From: Elstera sp043721315
GTDB lineage: Bacteria; Pseudomonadota; Alphaproteobacteria; Elsterales; Elsteraceae
DNA length: 19,727 nucleotides
Direction: 5' to 3'
Assembly: GCA_043721315.1 (NCBI GenBank)
Contig: JAYSQZ010000069.1
Coordinates: forward strand, 1 to 19,727
In this document: positions 14,411-19,727 of the stretch, piece by piece
Layout of the letters: each line of letters starts with the position of its first letter
Position numbering within the stretch: position 1 is the first letter of the stretch
Position numbers and translations under genes: made by a program
The notes under the pieces: generated by a model
What the model was told of the DNA's origin: nothing
The model's input: the letters and a program-made list of their open reading frames with translations, nothing else
The model's database searches: none

Positions 14411-15130
14411 TTATCCTTTAACTCGAAGCGTGGACCGTCCGCCGTCCACTGCGAAAACCTGACCCGTGATCCACCCGGCGCGCTGGGGATCGAGCAAAAA
14501 GGCCGCAAGTTCCGCCACCTCCTCGGCTTCCCCAAGCCGGGGGATCGGATGGAGCGCGGCAATCCCCTTCGCCATCGCCTCATTCTTCGTAAACGACTCC
14601 GCGAGCGGCGTGCGCGTTAGGCTCGGGGCAATTGCATTAACCCGAACCTTCGGCGCAAGTTCCGCCGCAAGCGACCGCGTAAGCCCTTCCACCGCGCCCT
14701 TAGCCATCGCAATCGCGGCATGATTGGCAAAGCCTTGCGCGACCGCCACGGTCGAAACCAGCACTACCCCGGCATCATGGCCTAAACAAGGCTGCGCGGC
14801 CTGAACCGCCACCGCTGCGCCAAGGGCGTTTAGCCGAAACGCATCGAGAAAATCCGCCTCGGTCAACCGAGCCAAGGGCTTCAGCGGAATGGAGCCAACG
14901 AGGTAGGCCAACCCCGCTAAACCGTTTTCCCCAAGCTGAGTGATCGCCGCCTTCAGCGCCGCCGCATCCATCGCATCGGCCACGGCATAGGGCGCGCCTA
15001 ACTCTTGCGCCAACGGCACTAACGCCGCCTCCCGCCGCCCGATGAGGGCAACCGTTTGGCCATTTTTGTGAAGGCTGCGGGCCAGCGCCGCGCCAATTCC
15101 GCCGGGGCCGATAATCAGAGTCGGGGCCAT
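14411..15130 (-). CDS. Non-canonical SDR-fold protein, first gene of the photolyase operon
   Basis: The 239-residue product has an SDR fold: Rossmann start TLIIGPGGIGAALA, LVGSIPLKPL, Asn101 in FRLNALGA, VVLVSTVA with Ser126, MAKGAVEGLTRSLAAELAP with Lys144, VRVNAIAPSLTRTPLA, and the C-terminal RAGWITGQVFAVDGG typical of FabG-like enzymes. Two features are unusual: the glycine loop is one residue short (G-P-G-G-I-G at 8-13 rather than TGxxxGxG), and the catalytic Tyr position (four before Lys144) is Ile140. It may therefore be a divergent enzyme using another acid, or a binding protein. The ATG at 15130 is chosen over 15166 because AGGAGAG lies about 9 bases before it. It leads an operon of five genes and has a possible promoter at 15154-15183. 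Confidence 0.85.
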   Translation of the reverse strand: MAPTLIIGPGGIGAALARSLHKNGQTVALIGRREAALVPLAQELGAPYAVADAMDAAALKAAITQLGENGLAGLAYLVGSIPLKPLARLTEADFLDAFRLNALGAAVAVQAAQPCLGHDAGVVLVSTVAVAQGFANHAAIAMAKGAVEGLTRSLAAELAPKVRVNAIAPSLTRTPLAESFTKNEAMAKGIAALHPIPRLGEAEEVAELAAFLLDPQRAGWITGQVFAVDGGRSTLRVKG

Positions 15131-15153
15131 GCTGTATCTCTCCTTGTTTTGTA

Positions 15154-15183
15154 AGTATACGCGCACAGCCCAGCCTTAGATCA
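15154..15183 (-). promoter_or_regulatory. Candidate promoter of the SDR-DUF6134-photolyase operon
   Basis: Reading the minus strand, TGATCT (15183-15178) and TATACT (15159-15154) are 18 bases apart, with TATACT about 24 bases before the SDR ATG at 15130. TATACT is a good housekeeping -10. The TGATC-like -35 is unlike TTGACA and recalls the -35 of RpoE/ChrR-controlled promoters of Rhodobacter, although the -10 of those differs. Tentative. Confidence 0.4.
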
Positions 15184-15209
15184 CTCGGCAGCCCCTTGCG
15201 ATTAGCCGC

Positions 15210-15238
15210 TTGACAGAAAACGGCGCGGCTCCTAAAAA
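15210..15238 (+). promoter_or_regulatory. Sigma-70-type promoter of tRNA-Val
   Basis: TTGACA (15210-15215) is a perfect -35 element; 17 bases downstream lies TAAAAA (15233-15238) as a weak -10. Initiation near 15245 would give a leader of about a dozen bases before the tRNA at 15258. Confidence 0.7.
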
Positions 15239-15257
15239 CCACTCCTTGCTTCGGCAA

Positions 15258-15332
15258 GGGCGCTTAGCTCAGCGGGAGAGCACATCCTTCACACGGATGG
15301 GGTCACAGGTTCAATCCCTGTAGCGCCCACCA
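15258..15332 (+). tRNA. tRNA-Val (anticodon CAC)
   Basis: A complete cloverleaf is readable: acceptor GGGCGCT / AGCGCCC, D-arm GCTC-AGCGGGA-GAGC, anticodon stem CATCC/GGATG with loop TTCACAC, T-arm ACAGG-TTCAATC-CCTGT, and encoded ACCA at the 3' end. The anticodon CAC decodes GUG. A promoter precedes it and an intrinsic terminator follows within six bases. Confidence 0.97.
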
Positions 15333-15337
15333 TTTAG

Positions 15338-15373
15338 AAAGCCTTCATCTCTCTGAGATGGAAGGCTTTTTTG
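15338..15373 (+). terminator. Rho-independent terminator after tRNA-Val
   Basis: AAAGCCTTCATCT (15338-15350) pairs with AGATGGAAGGCTTT (from about 15356), with a single bulged base, and leads into a TTTTTT run. It ends the tRNA-Val transcript and separates it from the toxin-antitoxin genes. Confidence 0.92.
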
Positions 15374-15410
15374 TTGCGTGAACCTCTCCTGTTTCGGCTC
15401 TCGTGAGGGC

Positions 15411-15445
15411 TAGAAAAAATACAATTTTTATATTATATTGAATGA
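15411..15445 (+). promoter_or_regulatory. AT-rich promoter/operator region of brnTA
   Basis: The 35 bases before brnT are almost pure A/T, unlike the surroundings. They contain an inverted repeat AAAAAT-ACA-ATTTTT (15415-15429) and two overlapping TATATT boxes at 15429 and 15434. BrnA-type antitoxins usually repress their own promoter, so this is a plausible operator. No -35 or ribosome binding site is evident, and initiation could occur very close to the ATG. Confidence 0.5.
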
Positions 15446-15715
15446 ATGGCGATTGCGTTCGACTACGACTCCCAAAAAAGCGCGACGAATAAGCTCAAAC
15501 ATGGGATCGATTTTAACGAAGCTCAGGCACTTTGGCTCGATGCTGATCTGGTCCAAGCTCCCGCCCGAACCGATGATGAGCGGCGCTTTCTGGCCGTCGG
15601 CAAAATCGCTGGGAAACATTGGTCAGCGATTTGGACCTTGCGGGGCGAGGTTATTCGCTTGATCTCAGTCCGCCGCGCTCGAAAGCAGGAGATCGACTAT
15701 TATGAAAGCGCGTGA
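15446..15715 (+). CDS. brnT: BrnT family toxin of a type II toxin-antitoxin system
   Basis: BrnT is a RelE-fold ribonuclease toxin that inhibits translation. The 89-residue product shows the family layout: FDYDSQKSATNKLKHGIDFNEAQALW at the N-terminus, DDERRFLAVGKIAGKHWSAIWTLRGEVIRLIS in the core strands, and SVRRARKQEIDYYES at the C-terminus, which carries the basic residues needed for activity. The order toxin-then-antitoxin and a 14-base overlap with brnA are typical. No Shine-Dalgarno is visible and the upstream sequence is very AT-rich. It sits just downstream of tRNA-Val. The gene looks intact. Confidence 0.92.
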   Translation: MAIAFDYDSQKSATNKLKHGIDFNEAQALWLDADLVQAPARTDDERRFLAVGKIAGKHWSAIWTLRGEVIRLISVRRARKQEIDYYESA

Positions 15716-15917
15716 TTTCGATGAGAAATTCGAGGGTGGGGCGGATGTTAGCGCCGATGTCGATTGGTCGCAGGCCGAGCGGCCCAATAGCGTGCCCAAG
15801 CGCGTGAATGTCGATTTTCCGGTCTGGATGGTCGCGGGTTTGGATCGGCAAGCGCGGCGACTTGGCGTTACTCGACAGGCTTTGATCAAACTCTGGATTG
15901 CCGAGCGGCTTGATTAA
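15702..15917 (+). CDS. brnA: BrnA family antitoxin
   Basis: This 71-residue protein is the cognate antitoxin of BrnT. An acidic N-terminal half (FDEKFEGGADVSADVDWSQAE) would wrap the toxin, and the C-terminal half (KRVNVDFPVWMVAGLDRQAR, LGVTRQALIKLWIAERL) is a ribbon-helix-helix-like DNA-binding domain that mediates dimerisation and autorepression. The start lies inside brnT, so the pair is translationally coupled. Both genes look intact and the module is probably functional. Confidence 0.9.
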   Translation: MKARDFDEKFEGGADVSADVDWSQAERPNSVPKRVNVDFPVWMVAGLDRQARRLGVTRQALIKLWIAERLD

Positions 15918-15950
15918 AGCAGTTGCAAAAGCGCGGAGAGCCAGAAGACG

Positions 15951-16103
15951 ATGGGCGACGAATTGATCGAGGCGATGGCCGAGGCTTTGGGAATTGCTGA
16001 AGGTGATTTAGCTCCGGCAGCGGTGCATACCATTGCCATCCCCCCCCATCTCTGCCCCCGCGTAATTGCCGCTGGTATACCTCCCCGCGCCGGCCTATCT
16101 TAA
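15951..16103 (+). CDS. Possible small protein of 50 residues (uncertain)
   Basis: An open frame begins MGDELIEAMAEALGIAEGDL and ends in a Pro/Ala-rich stretch, 33 bases after brnA and before coxL. A weak purine-rich stretch (CGGAGAGCCAGAAG) precedes the ATG. The first half could form an amphipathic helix; nothing else is recognisable. It may be a genuine microprotein, a decayed gene end, or chance. The rest of the 223-base gap between brnA and coxL contains no other clear signal apart from the coxL ribosome binding site. Confidence 0.25.
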   Translation: MGDELIEAMAEALGIAEGDLAPAAVHTIAIPPHLCPRVIAAGIPPRAGLS

Positions 16104-16140
16104 TTACGCTGTTAACAGGCAGGCTTTAAGGGAGAGACGC

Positions 16141-18477
16141 ATGGGTCAGTTCGGCATGGGGCAGCCGGTTCGGCGGGTTGAAGATGCGCGGTTTCTAACC
16201 GGCGCAGGCCGCTATACCGATGATATTTCCCTCCCCAATCAAGCCTATGCCCTCGTGCTGCGCGCGCCCTATGCCCACGCCACGATCCGTAGCATTGAGA
16301 CCAAGGATGCCCTGGCGCTGCCCGGTGCGCTGGCGGTTCTAACGTCTGCGGATGTGAACGCGGCGGGCCTGAAGCCACTGATGACGCCGATCAAGCTGAA
16401 GAACCGCGATGGCTCGGCGATGGTCGTTCTCCCCCGCCTGCTGCTCGCCGACGGCACAGTGCGGCATGTTGGCGATGGTGTGGCGTTGGTTGTTGCCGAC
16501 AGCCTGGACGCTGCGCGCGATATGCTCGATGCCGTGATGGTCGATTACGAGGATCATCCTGCTATCGTCGATACTGCTGGCGCGGTCGCCCCCGATGCGC
16601 CGCAGGTTTACGCCGAAGCGCCGGGGAATATCTGTTTCGATTGGGGATCGGGCCAGCCACAGGCGGTAGCAGCGGCATTCGCCCAAGCGAGCCAAATCGC
16701 CCGCCTCCGCCTTATCAATAACCGCCTGATTTCCCACGCAATCGAGCCGCGCAACGCGATTGGCGATGTGGATTCCGACGGTCGGCTGACGCTCTACACC
16801 AGCAGCCAGGGCGTGCATGATCTGCACGCGGTTTTTGCCGATGAGGTGTTCGGCATTGGGCGAGAGAAACTCCGCGTTGTAACCCCCGATGTCGGCGGCG
16901 GGTTCGGCACTAAAATTTTCCCCTACCCCGAACAGGCGCTCGTACTGCTCGCGGCGCAAACGCTGAAACGCCCGGTTAAGTGGACCGGCGAGCGCGCCGA
17001 TGCCTCGCAAGCCGACGCGCATGGCCGCGATAATGTAACCGAAGCCGCGCTGGCCTTGGATGCGGAGGGGAAGTTCCTTGCGCTATCGGTCGATACTATC
17101 GCCAACCTCGGCGGTTATATCTCCCCCTATGGGCCGTTTATCCCAACGCTGGCAGGTACGATGATGCTGACCGGGGTTTATGCGATTCCCGTCGCCTCGG
17201 TGCGCGTGCGCGGCGTCTTCACGCACACCGCTCCGGTCGATGCCTATCGCGGCGCGGGCCGCCCAGAAGCCGCCTATGTGATCGAACGCATGGTGGAAGA
17301 GGCGGCGCGGATCACCGGCCTGTCGTCGGTTGAAATCCGCCGCCGCAACTTTATTCCCACAACTGCGATGCCGTTCAAAACCGCGCTGGGGCAGACGTAC
17401 GATAGCGGTGACTTTAATCAGACGCTCACTGAAGCCTTAAAGATCGCCGATGTTGCCGGGTTTGCCGCACGCCGGGCCGAGGCCAAAGCACGCGGCAAGC
17501 TGCGCGGGCTTGGCCTGTCCTCTTATATCGAAGCCTGCGCCGGGGGCAGCCCGGAAGACGCGCGGTTGGTGATGGACGACGCGGGCAAGCTGACGCTGTT
17601 CATCGGCACACAATCGAACGGCCAGGGCCATGCTACCGCCTACGGGCAGCTCGCCGCCGATACGCTGGGTATTGATATTGCCGATATTCACATGGTCCAG
17701 GGCGATACCGACCGGGTTCGCACCGGTGGTGGTACGGGCGGGTCGCGCTCGGTGCCGGTTGGCGGCGTTGCTGTGACGAAAGCGGTGGAAGCGCTCATCG
17801 AAAAAGGCAAGCGCCTCGCGGCCCATCTGCTCGAAGCCGCCCCCGCCGATGTGGAGTTTGCGGACGGCACCTTCACCATCGTTGGCACTGATCGGCGCGT
17901 TGGCCTTGCTGAAGTCGCGGCCCAAGCGCAAGCCGGCAATGTGCCCGGCGGCGAAACGCCGGAATTGGATGGGGACGGGCGCTGGAAGCCGCCTGCGGCG
18001 ACCTTCCCCAACGGCACCCATATCGTCGAACTCGAAATAGATCCCGATACAGGCGGCGTTACACTGGAACGCTACGTGGTTGTTGATGATTTCGGCGCAA
18101 CGGTGAACCCGCTGATGCTGGCAGGCCAGGTTCACGGCGGTATCGCGCAAGGCGCAGGGCAGGCATTGATCGAGGAGGCGGCTTACGATCCCGCCTCCGG
18201 CCAGCTTATCACTGGCTCCTTCATGGATTACGGAATGCCGCGCGCCGATTTGCTGCCGCAGATCGAATTTCATCTGAAGAATGTGCCTTGCACCACAAAC
18301 CCGCTCGGCCTTAAAGGCGCGGGGGAAGCCGGGGCGATTGGCGCACCGCCCGCCGTTATCAACGGGCTGTTGAATGCGCTCGCCCCGCTCGGCATCACGC
18401 ATATAGATATGCCCGCAACGCCGCATAAACTGTGGCGGATGATTCAGGCTGTTCAGGGTCAGGCCGCCGCTGAATGA
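16141..18477 (+). CDS. Molybdenum hydroxylase large subunit, form II CoxL-like (xanthine dehydrogenase family)
   Basis: This 778-residue protein is the molybdopterin-binding large subunit of the xanthine dehydrogenase/CO dehydrogenase family, which hydroxylates aldehydes, purines or other heterocycles. It opens with GQPVRRVEDARFLTGAGRYTDD, carries GGGFGTK near residue 250, and has AYRGAGR at about 368-374, the signature of form II enzymes, instead of AYxCSFR of true aerobic CO dehydrogenase. The active-site Glu is E729 in GAGEAGAIG. The ATG at 16141 is set by AAGGGAGAG upstream; the frame extends further 5' but without support. Normally such subunits are encoded with a 2Fe-2S small subunit and an FAD subunit; neither is here. 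Its stop overlaps the cysQ start by four bases. Substrate is unknown. Confidence 0.93.
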   Translation: MGQFGMGQPVRRVEDARFLTGAGRYTDDISLPNQAYALVLRAPYAHATIRSIETKDALALPGALAVLTSADVNAAGLKPLMTPIKLKNRDGSAMVVLPRLLLADGTVRHVGDGVALVVADSLDAARDMLDAVMVDYEDHPAIVDTAGAVAPDAPQVYAEAPGNICFDWGSGQPQAVAAAFAQASQIARLRLINNRLISHAIEPRNAIGDVDSDGRLTLYTSSQGVHDLHAVFADEVFGIGREKLRVVTPDVGGGFGTKIFPYPEQALVLLAAQTLKRPVKWTGERADASQADAHGRDNVTEAALALDAEGKFLALSVDTIANLGGYISPYGPFIPTLAGTMMLTGVYAIPVASVRVRGVFTHTAPVDAYRGAGRPEAAYVIERMVEEAARITGLSSVEIRRRNFIPTTAMPFKTALGQTYDSGDFNQTLTEALKIADVAGFAARRAEAKARGKLRGLGLSSYIEACAGGSPEDARLVMDDAGKLTLFIGTQSNGQGHATAYGQLAADTLGIDIADIHMVQGDTDRVRTGGGTGGSRSVPVGGVAVTKAVEALIEKGKRLAAHLLEAAPADVEFADGTFTIVGTDRRVGLAEVAAQAQAGNVPGGETPELDGDGRWKPPAATFPNGTHIVELEIDPDTGGVTLERYVVVDDFGATVNPLMLAGQVHGGIAQGAGQALIEEAAYDPASGQLITGSFMDYGMPRADLLPQIEFHLKNVPCTTNPLGLKGAGEAGAIGAPPAVINGLLNALAPLGITHIDMPATPHKLWRMIQAVQGQAAAE

Positions 18478-19247
18478 TTGATTTGGAAACGGTGCGCGGT
18501 CTCATCGCTGCCCTAGAGCGGATCGTGACCGAGGCGGGGGCCGCAATCCTGCCGCTGTATGCGAGCGGTTGCGCGATGACGCGCAAACACGATGGCTCGC
18601 CCGTGACCGAGGCCGATCACGCGGCGGAAACCGTGTTGCTGGCAGGGCTTGCCGATCTTACGCCGCATATCCCCATCGTCTCGGAGGAGCAAGTGGCGGC
18701 AGGTTTTTGCCCCGATTGCTCCGGCGGGCTATGGTGGTGCGTCGATCCGCTGGACGGAACGAAAGAGTTCGTGAACCGAACCGGGGAGTTCGCCGTTTCG
18801 GTCGGGCTGATTTCCGGCCTCTACCCAGTCTTGGGGGCGCTGCACGTGCCCGTGCAGGGTATCACCTATTCAGGGGGCTTGAGCCTTGGCGCGTGGAAGC
18901 AAGTCGGCGATACCCGCCAGCCGATTCACATGCGCGCCGCCCCCGCCGAAGGGCTAGTCGCGATGATCTCGCGCTCCCACCGCGACGGGGTCGCTGCCGA
19001 TGCGGCGCTGGCCGCATATGGCGTGACGCAACAGGTAAGCTGTGGCAGCGCCTGGAAGTTCGGGCTGCTGGCGGAGGGGGCTGCGGATATCATGATCCGC
19101 CACGGTCGCACCTGCGAGTGGGACACAGCGGGCGGGCAAGCAATCATCGAAGGCGCGGGCGGGCGCGTGACAGACCTTGGTGGCGCGCGCCTCGCGTACG
19201 GCAAACCGGAGTTCGGGAATAGCGCTTTTCAGGTTTTGGCGGGTTAG
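18474..19247 (+). CDS. cysQ: 3'(2'),5'-bisphosphate nucleotidase CysQ-type
   Basis: This member of the inositol-monophosphatase fold hydrolyses 3'-phosphoadenosine 5'-phosphate, or related 3'(2')-phosphates, to AMP; it clears a sulfate-assimilation by-product. The 257-residue product carries the metal-binding set: TEAD with Asp48, SEEQ with Glu71/Glu72, DPLDGTKEF at 91-99, and WDTAGGQAI from residue 216, which is the standard Li-sensitive phosphatase signature. It overlaps coxL by ATGA and is therefore translationally coupled to it, an unusual partnership. It ends six bases before the convergent toxin remnant, without a hairpin terminator. CysQ is more likely than an inositol monophosphatase because of the KEFVNRTGEFAV stretch. 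Confidence 0.92.
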   Translation: MIDLETVRGLIAALERIVTEAGAAILPLYASGCAMTRKHDGSPVTEADHAAETVLLAGLADLTPHIPIVSEEQVAAGFCPDCSGGLWWCVDPLDGTKEFVNRTGEFAVSVGLISGLYPVLGALHVPVQGITYSGGLSLGAWKQVGDTRQPIHMRAAPAEGLVAMISRSHRDGVAADAALAAYGVTQQVSCGSAWKFGLLAEGAADIMIRHGRTCEWDTAGGQAIIEGAGGRVTDLGGARLAYGKPEFGNSAFQVLAG

Positions 19248-19253
19248 GTGAGT

Positions 19254-19575
19254 TTATTCAAATAAATCGGCATGGGCGCCTGCTCGAACAAAAACGATGC
19301 TATTGCCATCGAGTTGATACAGCAGCAGAAAATCGCCGCCGACATGGCATTCACGGTACGCTGCCCAGTCTCCCTTGAGGGGATGATCGCGCCATTCAGG
19401 CCCCCAAGGGTGCATCATTCGCTATCAGCAGCAGCATGACGGCTTTAAGCCGCTTCATGTCGTACCGCCTGGACCGGGAGAGACGCTCCCAATCCTTATT
19501 AAAATATTTGGCATGATCAACCGTGCGTGGCAGAGAAGCCTGCTTACTCTTTGCGGGCGTCTTGATCGAGGGCAT
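19254..19575 (-). pseudogene. YafQ-family toxin, frameshifted
   Basis: The minus strand encodes a YafQ/RelE-superfamily mRNA interferase split over two frames. The first part, from the ATG at 19575, reads PRTVDHAKYFNKDWERLSRS, then RYDMKRLKAVMLLLIANDAPLG, and hits a stop at 19396-19398. If one base is dropped from the C5/G5 run at 19401-19405, reading continues as PEWRDHPLKGDWAAYRECHV, then GGDFLLLYQLDGNSIVFVRA and GAHADLFE, to a TAA at 19254. This restores a normal YafQ with its conserved C-terminal strands and catalytic-region histidines. AGGA lies 8 bases before the ATG. Either the gene is inactive, the homopolymer is a sequencing error, or it is phase-variable. It converges on cysQ. Confidence 0.85.
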
Positions 19576-19613
19576 CAAAGACATCCTGAGCATTCGTAAA
19601 GCGCGCCCGACGC
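19544..19613 (-). pseudogene. C-terminal remnant of a RelB/DinJ-type antitoxin
   Basis: In a second minus-strand frame, RARFTNAQDVFDALDQDARK plus a final Glu precedes a TAA at 19544, overlapping the toxin start by about 30 bases. This is the tail expected for the RelB/DinJ antitoxin of a YafQ toxin. The DNA-binding N-terminal part is absent: upstream the sequence switches to a transposase fragment at about 19614-19619. The antitoxin is therefore truncated. Confidence 0.65.
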
Positions 19614-19616
19614 GCA

Positions 19617-19727
19617 TTTGAGTTTGTTAAAGCAGCGCTCGATGCGGTTCCTCAAGGCATAGGTAATGCCATCGACGAGGATCGGTTGTTTCCGGTTGAT
19701 CTTACCGGGAATAACGGGAGTTCCCCC
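19617..19727 (-). mobile_element. IS5-type transposase fragment (partial at window edge)
   Basis: On the minus strand from the window edge the frame reads GTPVIPGKINRKQPILVDG and then ITYALRNRIERCFNKLK. The pattern of GTPVIP, then NRIERCFNKLK, is the C-terminal catalytic part of IS5-family DDE transposases, whose final Glu lies in RNRIER. The reading then leaves the family sequence at about 19616 and soon stops, so roughly the last 40 residues and the terminal inverted repeat are missing on this side. The other side lies outside the window. Confidence 0.75.

Noticed and set aside
15258..15917. tRNA-Val plus BrnTA as an integrated island with attachment sites
   Set aside because: No integrase and no repeated tRNA 3' end could be seen downstream within the window.
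16100..16115. TTAA...TTAA pair just before coxL resembling a CtrA box
   Set aside because: The half-sites are 8 bases apart, not the canonical 7, and the context gives no support.
17437..18426. Long open frame (329 codons) opposite coxL
   Set aside because: Antisense shadow of the well-supported coxL coding region, with His/Arg-rich composition typical of shadows.
16141..18477. True aerobic CO dehydrogenase
   Set aside because: The active-site loop is AYRGAGR (form II) instead of AYxCSFR, and the partner subunits are absent.
1..19727. CRISPR arrays, rRNA genes, prophage genes
   Set aside because: No regularly spaced repeats, rRNA-like sequence or phage structural genes were found on either strand.

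Overview
The window reads as chromosomal DNA of an alphaproteobacterium, most likely a Rhodospirillales-type organism. The evidence is moderately high GC, tightly packed genes with many ATGA overlaps, and several gene families that are largely alphaproteobacterial: DUF1465/RcdA, DUF1192, TrcR (DUF1013), and a cysteine-free bL31 followed by an MsbA-like ABC exporter. Genus cannot be fixed from the sequence.

Layout. 1-1922: the C-terminal two thirds of an RND efflux pump, cut by the window edge. 1951-8902: a housekeeping block holding an ABC exporter, rpmE with a structured leader, a DUF1465/RcdA-like protein, tRNA-Gly(CCC), an OmpA-like lipoprotein, an unknown gene coupled to a DUF1192 protein, a quinone oxidoreductase and TrcR. 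8960-15183: an MFS permease and a DUF3833 lipoprotein on the plus strand converge on a tightly coupled five-gene minus-strand operon. In transcription order that operon is a non-canonical SDR, a secreted DUF6134 protein, an FeS-type (6-4) photolyase/cryptochrome, a classical SDR and an NTF2-like protein. This gene mix resembles the photo-oxidative stress and lipid-modification neighbourhoods known from singlet-oxygen or LitR-type regulons, but no regulator, DUF1365, cyclopropane-synthase-like enzyme or amine-oxidase-like gene is present here. 15210-15917: tRNA-Val(CAC) with a clear promoter and terminator, then a BrnT/BrnA toxin-antitoxin pair. 16141-19247: an orphan form-II CoxL-like molybdenum hydroxylase large subunit whose stop overlaps the start of a CysQ-type phosphatase. 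19254-19727: a degraded accessory patch with a frameshifted YafQ-like toxin, the tail of its antitoxin, and an IS5-type transposase fragment joined directly to it.

Most genes are ordinary. The parts most worth a second look are the photolyase/SDR/DUF operon and its odd first SDR, the 17-bp repeat that carries a stop codon and a ribosome binding site, the possible switch in the rpmE leader, the orphan CoxL-CysQ pair, and the broken toxin-antitoxin/IS junction at the right edge. All function calls come from reading motifs and remembered family features; no database search was run.
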